Assembly: GCA_023414975.1 (NCBI GenBank)
Contig: JAEZMI010000358.1
Location: forward strand, 1-14,406
Direction of reading: 5' to 3'
From: Pseudomonadota bacterium
GTDB taxonomy: Bacteria; Pseudomonadota; Alphaproteobacteria; Rhizobiales; Xanthobacteraceae
DNA length: 14,406 bases
Shown: piece by piece, positions 1 to 6,488 of the stretch
Layout of the letters: each line of letters starts with the position of its first letter
Position numbering within the stretch: the first letter of the stretch is position 1
Notes under the pieces: model-generated
What the model was told of the DNA's origin: nothing
Seen by the model: only the letters and a program-made list of their open reading frames with translations
Databases searched by the model: none
Program-made: the position numbers and the translations under genes

Positions 1-363
1 GCTCCGGAGCCGGCTGATGCAGCACCCGTGTCCGCGCCGCTGCCGCCGCTCAAGCCGGCCGTCCCGCCGCGCCCCGCCGCCACCACCGCGTCGCCGGCCG
101 CTGTTCCCCCAGCGACGGTGTCCGCCCCTCCTGGCGGTATCCTGCCGCCGGCGGAGGTTGCCGTTTCTGCCCGCGTCATGGAAGTGCAGAAGGCGCTGTC
201 TTCGCTCGGCTATGGCCCCATCCGCATCGACGGCCGTGCCGGAGACGCCACCCGCGACGCCATTCAGCGCTTCGAGCGTGATCGCAGGCTGCCGGTGACG
301 GGCGAGATTTCCGACCGGCTGGTGCGGGAACTCAACGCCGTCGCCGGCTTCAGCATCCGCTAG
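1..363 (+). CDS. Peptidoglycan-binding domain protein (3' end only)
   Basis: The reading frame is open from the first base, so this is the C-terminal part of a longer protein that starts outside the window. The first 50-odd visible residues are a Pro/Ala-rich low-complexity stretch, typical of an extended linker. They are followed by one PG_binding_1-type repeat covering roughly the last 60 residues, with the pattern VMEVQKALSSLGYGPIRIDG, then a second helix (DATRDAIQRFERDRRLPVTG). Such domains bind the peptide or glycan of the cell wall, so the protein probably acts in the periplasm or is membrane anchored. An internal GTG at 28 could be read as a start but has no convincing ribosome binding site, and the linker continues upstream of it. 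The stop is 9 bases before the DUF1491 gene, so the two are probably cotranscribed. The function of the missing N-terminal part is unknown. Confidence 0.8.
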   Translation, partial: APEPADAAPVSAPLPPLKPAVPPRPAATTASPAAVPPATVSAPPGGILPPAEVAVSARVMEVQKALSSLGYGPIRIDGRAGDATRDAIQRFERDRRLPVTGEISDRLVRELNAVAGFSIR

Positions 364-372
364 ACGCGGCCC

Positions 373-717
373 ATGCGCCTCAAGAGCGGCATCTGGGTCT
401 CGGCTCTCATTCGCCGCGCGAATGGGGCGGGAGCGTTCGCCGCGGTGCGCCGGCGCGGCTCCGAAGAGGCGGGGGCGATTTTCGTCAAGGTCAGCCGGCT
501 CGACGGGACAGCGACGCTTTTTGGCCCGGCGCTGCCCTCGCTCTCCGGCGATGGCGAACCGGGCGATCGGCTTTTCGCGGCCATCGTCCCCGCAGGCTCC
601 ACCGAATTGGATTGCGAGGAGCGGATGCGCCGGGAAATCCGGTTCGACCCGGACCTCTGGTTCGTGGAGATCGAGGATCGCGAAGGTCGAAACTTCATCG
701 ACATCGTCAGCCAGTAA
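373..717 (+). CDS. DUF1491 family protein
   Basis: A 114-residue protein that I recognise as DUF1491, a small soluble family of Alphaproteobacteria with no known biochemical role. The conserved N-terminal pattern is RLKSGIWVSALIRR, then FAAVRRRGSEEAGAIFVKV at about residues 22-40. The C-terminal half carries the family's acidic and aromatic segment ending DPDLWFVEIEDREGRNFI. No signal peptide or membrane segment is visible. Length fits the family. The ATG at 373 is the natural start because the conserved first residues begin immediately after it, although the upstream bases show no strong Shine-Dalgarno sequence. That fits translational coupling with the peptidoglycan-binding gene 9 bases upstream. 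Its stop lies 6 bases from the end of the convergent DUF2336 gene, with no terminator-like hairpin between them. Confidence 0.88.
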   Translation: MRLKSGIWVSALIRRANGAGAFAAVRRRGSEEAGAIFVKVSRLDGTATLFGPALPSLSGDGEPGDRLFAAIVPAGSTELDCEERMRREIRFDPDLWFVEIEDREGRNFIDIVSQ

Positions 718-723
718 CGGGCG

Positions 724-1896
724 TCATCCGTTCTGCCGGCCGCCTTCCGTTTCGCTGCCGGCGAGCGGGGCGGGGCGCGGCACGGCATAGCTGCGGATGG
801 CCGGCGAATCCTCGGCCCGCTCGCGGACGGTCCGCCGCGTGCCGCGCCACTGGGTGATCAGGTGGTGCGCGCTGGCGGTGGGGAGGGAATCGAACATCTC
901 CGCCAGCCGTGTCATCTCGCCTGCCGAGCGGCCCGTCGTCGGGTGGAGGCGGAACAGCATGCGGGACAGGATAGCAAGCGAGAGGCCGAGGACGCGCGCG
1001 GCGATCGCCAGCGCCTGGCCGCTCCCATCGGCCACGATGCGCGTCGCCGCGGCGGCCGGCAGATCAAGCGCCTCCGCCAGAAGTGTGGCGAGCCTGGGCT
1101 TGTCGTCCGCTTTGGCCGCCTCAAGCAGCGCCTCGGTCACGGGCCCGGCCGCAGGGCCCACGCGCTCGGACAACGGCAGAGGAGGGTGGGTGACGAGGCG
1201 GGCGAGGAGCGCGGTGCGCTCCTCGGGGCCGGCGTCGAAGAAGGCGAAGTCCGGCGCCGGTTCGCCGGCACGGGGCGCCGAGGTTTCGCGGCGCGGAACG
1301 GGGGGCGTCGCCGCGCCTTTTTCTGCCGGCGGATCCTGCGGCAGTTCGCCGGTATCGATCTCTCCCGGGCGTTCAGGTGCCGCCGCCGTCGTGGCTGGCG
1401 CGACGCCGTCGGCCGATTGGCTATCGCCCGGTTGGTTGGCGGAGGGTTCACCCGTCCTCGGTTGTTCGTCCAGCAAGGCCGCGAGCCGCTTGGCGAGGTC
1501 CGGCGAGACATCGCGACGCGCGCCGATGGCGGCCCTGTGATCGGGCGGCGCGGTGCGGGCGAGGCCGACCAGGTCGTCGTCGGAAAGCACGGGTGAGAGA
1601 CGCAGGACCGGCCCGGCCACCGCCAGCGGGCCGCGCGCCAGATGCAGCACGAACTGGCGGGGCAGGTCCGTACGCGCGGCGATCTCCCGCACATGCTTCG
1701 CCGCCACCGGAATGTCGACGGAATCGAAGAGCCGCCGCGCCAGCGTCGCGAAACGCGCCTGCTCGGCCGGGCTATGATCGGGCACCTGCACATAGAGTTT
1801 TACGAGCGCGCGCAGCATCTCCGGCCGCGTGTCCTCGTGCCGGCGACGCGCATCGTCGATCAGGTCTTTGAGGCCGGAGCCGGGTGTGGAGGGCAT
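724..1896 (-). CDS. DUF2336 domain-containing protein
   Basis: This 390-residue protein resembles the DUF2336 family, alpha-helical proteins of unknown function common in Alphaproteobacteria. An N-terminal helical segment (about residues 8-145, with LARRLFDSVDIPVAAKHVREIA) is joined by a Pro/Ala/Glu-rich linker (about 146-214) to a second helical segment (about 215-352). No membrane segment is visible. An in-frame TTG at 1953 would add 19 residues (MVARGCDRLRPPDS...) that look like non-coding sequence. I therefore prefer the ATG at 1896, after which the helical part begins, but neither start has a strong Shine-Dalgarno. Upstream, a CtrA-like box at 1969-1985 could control it and tie it to cell-cycle regulation; that is inference. 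Some DUF2336 relatives have been linked to signalling, but nothing here identifies a ligand or partner. Confidence 0.8.
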   Translation of the reverse strand: MPSTPGSGLKDLIDDARRRHEDTRPEMLRALVKLYVQVPDHSPAEQARFATLARRLFDSVDIPVAAKHVREIAARTDLPRQFVLHLARGPLAVAGPVLRLSPVLSDDDLVGLARTAPPDHRAAIGARRDVSPDLAKRLAALLDEQPRTGEPSANQPGDSQSADGVAPATTAAAPERPGEIDTGELPQDPPAEKGAATPPVPRRETSAPRAGEPAPDFAFFDAGPEERTALLARLVTHPPLPLSERVGPAAGPVTEALLEAAKADDKPRLATLLAEALDLPAAAATRIVADGSGQALAIAARVLGLSLAILSRMLFRLHPTTGRSAGEMTRLAEMFDSLPTASAHHLITQWRGTRRTVRERAEDSPAIRSYAVPRPAPLAGSETEGGRQNG

Positions 1897-1968
1897 GGGC
1901 AGGCTGGTTCGAGAATCGGGGGGCCGCAGGCGATCACAGCCTCGCGCAACCAAGCTAGGCGTGGATCG

Positions 1969-1985
1969 TTAGCAAGCCGTTAACC
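1969..1985 (+). promoter_or_regulatory. Candidate CtrA-binding box (TTAG-N7-TTAACC)
   Basis: The sequence TTAG, seven bases, then TTAACC matches the CtrA consensus TTAA-N7-TTAAC with one mismatch in the first half. It sits in the AT-richer part of a divergent intergenic region, 73 bases upstream of the DUF2336 start and 84 bases upstream of the small ORF at 2069, a plausible distance for either promoter. A weaker inverted repeat, ACCAT-N11-ATGGT (1983-2003), overlaps its right side. Binding is inferred from sequence only. Confidence 0.45.
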
Positions 1986-2068
1986 ATGACCCGCTGTTAT
2001 GGTGACGTGCGGTTGATGCAACGCAGGCCAGCGGGGATGACCCGCCGGCGGCAGCAACGGAGAGCGAG

Positions 2069-2245
2069 ATGGGCTCGATCGTGCCGTTTCCCCCACGTCG
2101 TATCCCCGCGGAGAGCTTCGCGGGCCGTGTGATGCTCGATGAGCCGGCGCAGATCGTGATCCTGCCGGTGGTTCAGAGAGTGCACGCCGGCAACCGCGTG
2201 GCGTTGGCGCTCGCGACATCGCCGGCGCCGCGCGAAAGCCTATGA
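2069..2245 (+). CDS. Small hypothetical protein (58 aa)
   Basis: A short ORF beginning MGSIVPFPPRRIPAESFAGR and ending SPAPRESL. It has an AACGGAGAGCGAG stretch just upstream, giving a GGAG Shine-Dalgarno about 5 bases before the ATG, and it occupies most of a region otherwise without a gene. No membrane segment, signal peptide or cysteine motif is visible. The middle (about residues 21-35, VMLDEPAQIVILPVV) is hydrophobic with a beta-strand-like alternation. Its last 6 bases overlap the 3' end of the convergent DUF1254 gene. I do not recognise the family. The ribosome binding site, the placement, and the shared promoter region with the DUF2336 gene argue for a real gene; the small size argues for caution. 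Overlapping minus-strand frames here look like shadows. Confidence 0.5.
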   Translation: MGSIVPFPPRRIPAESFAGRVMLDEPAQIVILPVVQRVHAGNRVALALATSPAPRESL

Positions 2246-2785
2246 TGGCCCGTTGCAGCGGGCCATGCTGAGCCGCGCGCGAACCTGATCGCGCGCTCCG
2301 CGCTCGCGCACCAGCGCGCGGATAAGCACGACGCCTTCGAGACTTGGGGATTCAACCACCAGCCGGTCGGCCGCCGTGACATCGGCGTCCTCCGGAAGGG
2401 CGGCCCGCTGTTTCGCCGTCATCAGGTCGAGTTCGATCAGGCTGCGCCCGGCCGAACGATCGTTGATCGCGTAGAAGGGCAGGCCGTAGCGCGTGTAGAA
2501 CGAGATGGAGGTGTAGTCGTCGGTCGGCGGCACCATGATCTTCACCGCGCCCTCCGCGAGGTCATAGAGGCAGACCGCCGTGACGAAGGCCGGATCGCTC
2601 GCCGGCAGCACCGCGCCCTCGACGCCGGGATCGTCGATGTCGGTAATGGTGTTGATTTCCCCGACGGCGGCCAGGCGTGCATAGGCGTCCTGATCGGCCA
2701 CGTAGGGCATGAGCAGTACGCCGACGAGATGGACGATGCCGCCCAGAACAAGCCCCGCCAGGATCGGCAGGATCAGTCGCCTCAT
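2240..2785 (-). CDS. DUF1254 domain protein, membrane anchored
   Basis: A 181-residue protein beginning MRRLILPILAGLVLGGIVHL. One N-terminal hydrophobic segment (about residues 3-27) looks like an uncleaved anchor, with the rest probably periplasmic. The remainder matches the DUF1254 domain in the short form found in Rhizobiales (pattern YARLAAVGEINTITDIDDP, then AVCLYDLAEGAVKIMVP). Longer relatives elsewhere fuse DUF1254 to DUF1214 in one soluble or secreted protein; here the two halves are separate genes. I chose the ATG at 2785 over a GTG at 2791 because a GGAG lies 8 bases before it and because it overlaps the DUF1214 stop as ATGA, the usual sign of translational coupling. Catalytic function is not established for this family and I assign none. 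Confidence 0.82.
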   Translation of the reverse strand: MRRLILPILAGLVLGGIVHLVGVLLMPYVADQDAYARLAAVGEINTITDIDDPGVEGAVLPASDPAFVTAVCLYDLAEGAVKIMVPPTDDYTSISFYTRYGLPFYAINDRSAGRSLIELDLMTAKQRAALPEDADVTAADRLVVESPSLEGVVLIRALVRERGARDQVRARLSMARCNGPS

Positions 2786-3393
2786 GGGCACCGCTCCGTC
2801 ACGAGTTTGGGCATGACCGGTGCGTCGCTGGTGCGGCTGGCCAGGCCGACGGGGGTGTCATAGAGGCGGAGTGTCAGGACGATGCGTCCACGCGCGCCGG
2901 TCGGCAGCCAGTTGCCGGCGCGCGCACGCGGCCCGAGCGCAATGTCGAGCGTGCCATCGCGGTTCCACACTACTTCCGGGCTCGTGAAGCCGCTGCGCTG
3001 GGCGGCGTTTTCGATAAGCCTCCCGCGTTCGTCGGTTACGGTCAGGGTCCAGAAGCGCGCCTGCGGCACGGTCCCCGAAAGACGGATGTCGCAGCGGCCG
3101 TCGAGCGGCTTGCCGGCCTCGTCGGTGGTGGCGACGAAGGCGATGCCGTCAGCGAGTTCCAGCGGCAATTCTCCGGCGCGGGCGAGGGCGGCGCGGGCAT
3201 AGGGGTCCGCCTCCTCGGTGCCCGCCTTCGGCCACGCTTCCCATGGACCTGAGCGAATCGCCGCCGGCCCATAGCCGCGCACCGTCGTCATCCAGGTGAG
3301 GCCGAGACCGATCACGGCGCCGATGGCGAGCGTCAGGAAGAAGAGGAGGGCGCGCACGGGCGGATCAATCCGGAGCGATGACGGAGCGCCCAT
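2782..3393 (-). CDS. DUF1214 domain protein, membrane anchored
   Basis: A 203-residue protein with one N-terminal membrane segment (about residues 14-36, LLFFLTLAIGAVIGLGLTWM), then a DUF1214-type domain rich in beta-strands. Recognisable patterns include the DPYARAALARAGELPL segment, ARFWTLTVTDERGRLI in the middle, and NWLPTGARGRIVLTLRLYD near the end, which is the family's most conserved region. The start ATG at 3393 places the anchor 13 residues in. It overlaps the downstream DUF1254 start by 4 bases, so the two form an operon and probably a complex in the inner membrane facing the periplasm. The penicillin-binding protein gene ends 53 bases upstream on the same strand with no clear terminator between, so read-through from it is possible. 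The role of the DUF1254/DUF1214 pair is unknown. Confidence 0.85.
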   Translation of the reverse strand: MGAPSSLRIDPPVRALLFFLTLAIGAVIGLGLTWMTTVRGYGPAAIRSGPWEAWPKAGTEEADPYARAALARAGELPLELADGIAFVATTDEAGKPLDGRCDIRLSGTVPQARFWTLTVTDERGRLIENAAQRSGFTSPEVVWNRDGTLDIALGPRARAGNWLPTGARGRIVLTLRLYDTPVGLASRTSDAPVMPKLVTERCP

Positions 3394-3446
3394 GCATGAG
3401 CGCGCGGGCGGGGAAGGTCAATGCAGCGGCGCACGGCATCATCGGC

Positions 3447-5669
3447 TCAATTGCTGCGCGTCACCGCGGGCGTGGCCATGTCGGCGGCGGCGGTGGGGCG
3501 GCGCGGGGGCTGTCCGGCGGCCTCCCGCAGGCGGGCGGAGAGCGCCATCAGGCGCTCGGCGGCGGCGGGCGAGAGGGTGATGGGCCGCCGCACGCCCTCG
3601 ATCTGGAGCGCCGAGGCTTCCGCCACCGCGCCGTCCAGCACCGGCGGCGGTTGGTTACCGAGGCCCGGCGTCGGCTTGATCTCAATCCCTTGATGGGCGA
3701 AGGCCATGACCTTCTGCCACGTCATGGCCGGCAGCGACCCGCCGGTCATTTTGCGGGTGGAGGTGAAGTCGTCATTGCCGAACCAGATCGCGCCGACGTA
3801 ATTGCCGGTGAAGCCGACGAACCAGGCGTCGCGATAGGCGTTGGTGGTGCCCGTCTTGCCCGCGCCCTTGGTGCCCGGGATCATCGCGCGCCGGCCCGTG
3901 CCGTTCTCCACGACGCTGTTCAGCATCGGGTTGATCATGGCGATGATGTTCGGCGGGATGACCTGTTTCGGCTTGGGGCCGTCCTGAGCGAAGTTCCACA
4001 CCGGATCGCCGGAGGGCGTGCGCATCTCAATCACCGCATGGGGCGATACCGACATGCCGGCATTGGCGAACACCGCATAGCCGGTCGCCTGATCCAGCAC
4101 GGTCACTTCCGCGGCGCCCAGCGGCAGGGCGCGGGTGATCTTGAGCTCGCTCTTCACGCCCATCGCATGGGCGAGGTCGACGATGCGGCCCCGGCCGATA
4201 TTTTCCGCCAGCTTCACCGCCACGGTATTGAGCGAGCGGGTCAGCGCGTTGATGAGGGTGATCGAGCCCGCATAGGAGCGGCCGTAATTCTGCGGGCACC
4301 AGTTGCCGATGCAGATCGGCCCGTCGACCACGATGGTCTGCGGGGTGTACTTTCCGGTCATCAGCGCGGCCGTATAGACATACGGCTTGAATGACGAGCC
4401 GGGCTGACGCAGCGCATCCGTCGCGCGGTTGAACTGGCTTTCGCCATAGTCGCGCCCGCCCACCATGGCACGCACCGCGCCATTCGGCTCCATCACCACC
4501 ATCGCCGACTGGCTCGCGCCGTAGTCCTTGCCGAACTGGCGCAGGCTGTCGCGTACCGCCGTGTCAGCGGCCTTCTGGATGTTCGGATCGAGCGCTGTGC
4601 GCACGATGAAAGAGCGCTCGGCGTAGCTCTTGGGCAGCCTGTCGACGATGCCCTTCACCTCGTTGAAGGCATAGTCGAGGTAGTACTCCGGCACGTCGTC
4701 CTGCTTGCGGTCCACAGGGGTGGCCGGGTTCCGGCGGGCGCCGAACACCTGGCCGTCGGTCATGAAGCCGGCGTCGACGAGATTGTCGAGAACGACCGAG
4801 GCGCGCCCGCGCGCCGCCGGCAGGTTCACATGCGGCGCGAATTTCGAGGGCGCCTTGAACAGGCCCGCCAGCATCGCGGCTTCGGCAAGGTTCACGTCGC
4901 GGGCCGACTTGCCGAAATAATACTGAGCCGCCGCGTCCACGCCGAAGGCGCCGCCGCCCATATAGGCGCGGTCGAGATAGAGCTTGAGGATCTGGTTCTT
5001 GGTGAGGTGGAATTCGAGCCAGAGCGCGAGGAACGCTTCCTTGATCTTGCGTTCCAGCGTGCGCTCGTTGGAAAGAAACAGGTTCTTGGCCAATTGCTGC
5101 GTGAGCGACGAGCCGCCCTGCACCACCCCGCCGGCCCGCGCATTGGACAGGACGGCGCGGAAGGTGCCGGGAATATCGATGCCGAAATGCTCGTAGAAGC
5201 GCCGGTCCTCGGTGGCGAGCACCGCCTTGATCAGATGGTCGGGAAACTCTTCGAGCGGAACGGTATCGTTATGACGTATACCCCGTTCGCCGATGAGGTT
5301 TCCGTAGCGGTCGAGGAAGGTCACGGACAGCTCGGCCTTTTTGAGCCAGTCATCCGATGTCTCGCGGAAGGCGGGAATGGCGAGCGCCAGCATCAGAACG
5401 GCGCCCACCGCGCCCCAGGTCATGCCTTCGGAGGCGGCGGCGATCGCCCAGCGGCCGGGCCCCTGGACGTTGAAGCGCTCGGTGAAGGCGACAAAGCCGT
5501 CCCAGCCCGCGCGCAGGTTCACCCCGCCCGAATAGATCGAGGAGTCGATCCAGGAATCGATGGCGAGCAGGAAATTGCGCAGACGGCCGCGGCCCTTGTG
5601 CGGGCGCGGCGCAGTCTGTTCGGCCGGGCTTTCTCCGGCCGCATCTTCCTCCGGTCGACGCTCGCTCAC
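3447..5669 (-). CDS. Class A penicillin-binding protein (PBP1A type), bifunctional
   Basis: A 740-residue bifunctional peptidoglycan synthase: it polymerises lipid II and crosslinks the stem peptides on the periplasmic side of the inner membrane. A cytoplasmic N-terminus of about 84 residues, basic around 21-31, precedes one membrane anchor (about 85-101). The GT51 glycosyltransferase domain follows: catalytic Glu154 in ATEDRRFYEHFG, GGSSLTQQLAKNLFL at 186-200, and Glu211 in KIKEAFLALWLE. The transpeptidase domain has all three motifs: SSFK with Ser425 and Lys428, SLN at 479-481, and KTGTT at 605-609. The C-terminal 60 residues are Pro/Ala-rich and probably disordered. The start is a GTG with GGAG 8 bases upstream; an upstream ATG at 5683 is out of frame and stops at once. 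A TATAAT-like CTATAA (plus positions 5703-5708) could be its -10. It is in the length range of alphaproteobacterial PBP1A-like proteins, and nothing looks degraded. Confidence 0.95.
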   Translation of the reverse strand: MSERRPEEDAAGESPAEQTAPRPHKGRGRLRNFLLAIDSWIDSSIYSGGVNLRAGWDGFVAFTERFNVQGPGRWAIAAASEGMTWGAVGAVLMLALAIPAFRETSDDWLKKAELSVTFLDRYGNLIGERGIRHNDTVPLEEFPDHLIKAVLATEDRRFYEHFGIDIPGTFRAVLSNARAGGVVQGGSSLTQQLAKNLFLSNERTLERKIKEAFLALWLEFHLTKNQILKLYLDRAYMGGGAFGVDAAAQYYFGKSARDVNLAEAAMLAGLFKAPSKFAPHVNLPAARGRASVVLDNLVDAGFMTDGQVFGARRNPATPVDRKQDDVPEYYLDYAFNEVKGIVDRLPKSYAERSFIVRTALDPNIQKAADTAVRDSLRQFGKDYGASQSAMVVMEPNGAVRAMVGGRDYGESQFNRATDALRQPGSSFKPYVYTAALMTGKYTPQTIVVDGPICIGNWCPQNYGRSYAGSITLINALTRSLNTVAVKLAENIGRGRIVDLAHAMGVKSELKITRALPLGAAEVTVLDQATGYAVFANAGMSVSPHAVIEMRTPSGDPVWNFAQDGPKPKQVIPPNIIAMINPMLNSVVENGTGRRAMIPGTKGAGKTGTTNAYRDAWFVGFTGNYVGAIWFGNDDFTSTRKMTGGSLPAMTWQKVMAFAHQGIEIKPTPGLGNQPPPVLDGAVAEASALQIEGVRRPITLSPAAAERLMALSARLREAAGQPPRRPTAAADMATPAVTRSN

Positions 5670-5780
5670 GCCGTCGTCTCCATGCCGCGCGCTCTCGCGC
5701 CCTTATAGCGAAGCGCGACAGGGCAGGCGAGTGGGGAGGCCAGCGGCCGCGAGGCTCCGTGCAAGGGTGGGTTCGGTGAT

Positions 5781-5796
5781 TTTCATCAATGTGAAA
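5781..5796. promoter_or_regulatory. Imperfect palindrome, candidate operator (TTTCA-N6-TGAAA)
   Basis: TTTCA and TGAAA are separated by TCAATG in the AT-rich part of the region between the divergent penicillin-binding protein and XRE-cupin genes, 75 bases upstream of the regulator's start. XRE-family regulators usually autoregulate through palindromes placed like this. No confident -35/-10 pair could be assigned next to it. The link to the regulator is inference. Confidence 0.35.
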
Positions 5797-5870
5797 TACT
5801 TGTTGCGGATTGGCCCAATATTACAGGATGATGAAATTCTTGGGTGTGTGGAGATCGAAGGTTGGAAGCG

Positions 5871-6458
5871 ATGCCGGAGACGCGCGAGAACGTTGCCGAC
5901 ATCGGCACCCGGCTCGGGCAGATGATCCGCACGCTCCGGCGCGACAGGAAGCTGACCTTGGCCGCGCTTTCGGGCACCACGGGCCTCTCCCTCGGATTGC
6001 TCAGTCAGATCGAACGCGGCCTGTCCGAACCCTCGGTGAAGGCGCTGCATCTGATCGCCGGGGCGCTCGACGTCACCGTCGCGTGGTTCTTCCGCGAGGA
6101 CGCCGCGCCAGCGACACTGCCGCCGGACGAGGTCGTGGTGCGCCGGGGCACACGCCGCCAGCTCACCTATGCCGGCGGCATCCGTGATGAGCTGTTGACC
6201 CCGCAAATGGGGGGACAACTCGAATTCCTGCTGTGCCGCATCGCGCCCGGCTCGGGGATCGAGGAGGGCTATGCCCATGAGGGCGAGGAGGCCGGCTATG
6301 TCGTTGCCGGCACGCTCGAACTCACCGTCGACACACGGAGCTGGACGCTGCAGGCCGGCGACAGCTTCGGCTTCGCCTCGCACAGGCCACACCGCTACCG
6401 AAACCCGGGCACACACGAGACGGTGGTGATATGGGCCGTCACGCCTGCCTCGTTCTGA
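5871..6458 (+). CDS. XRE-family transcriptional regulator with C-terminal cupin domain
   Basis: A 195-residue DNA-binding regulator with the two-domain layout of the PuuR-like class. A helix-turn-helix of the Cro/CI type covers about residues 13-72, with LAALSGTTGLSLGLLSQIERG and the SEPSVKALHLIAGAL tail typical of XRE regulators. A cupin beta-barrel follows (about 112-190). Likely metal or ligand positions are His136 and Glu140 in AHEGEEAGYVV and His174 in GDSFGFASHRPHRY. I start at the ATG at 5871 because GAAGG lies 9 bases upstream; an alternative at 5844 adds nine residues with no family similarity. It is 30 bases upstream of the FAD oxidoreductase on the same strand, so it probably controls that cluster and itself. 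In characterised relatives the cupin senses a small molecule (putrescine for PuuR); the ligand here cannot be read from the sequence. Confidence 0.9.
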   Translation: MPETRENVADIGTRLGQMIRTLRRDRKLTLAALSGTTGLSLGLLSQIERGLSEPSVKALHLIAGALDVTVAWFFREDAAPATLPPDEVVVRRGTRRQLTYAGGIRDELLTPQMGGQLEFLLCRIAPGSGIEEGYAHEGEEAGYVVAGTLELTVDTRSWTLQAGDSFGFASHRPHRYRNPGTHETVVIWAVTPASF

Positions 6459-6477
6459 TCCTTCTTCGCCGCCAGCC

Positions 6478-6482
6478 GGAGG
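6478..6482 (+). promoter_or_regulatory. Strong Shine-Dalgarno site GGAGG for the FAD oxidoreductase
   Basis: GGAGG lies 6 bases before the ATG at 6489. It fixes the oxidoreductase start despite the unusual low-complexity N-terminus that follows. Confidence 0.8.
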
Positions 6483-6488
6483 TCCGCC

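Noticed and set aside
3378..4394. Long plus-strand open frame opposite the penicillin-binding protein gene
   Set aside because: Low-complexity Arg/Gly/His-rich translation without a family pattern; it is a GC-rich shadow of a gene with all catalytic motifs intact.
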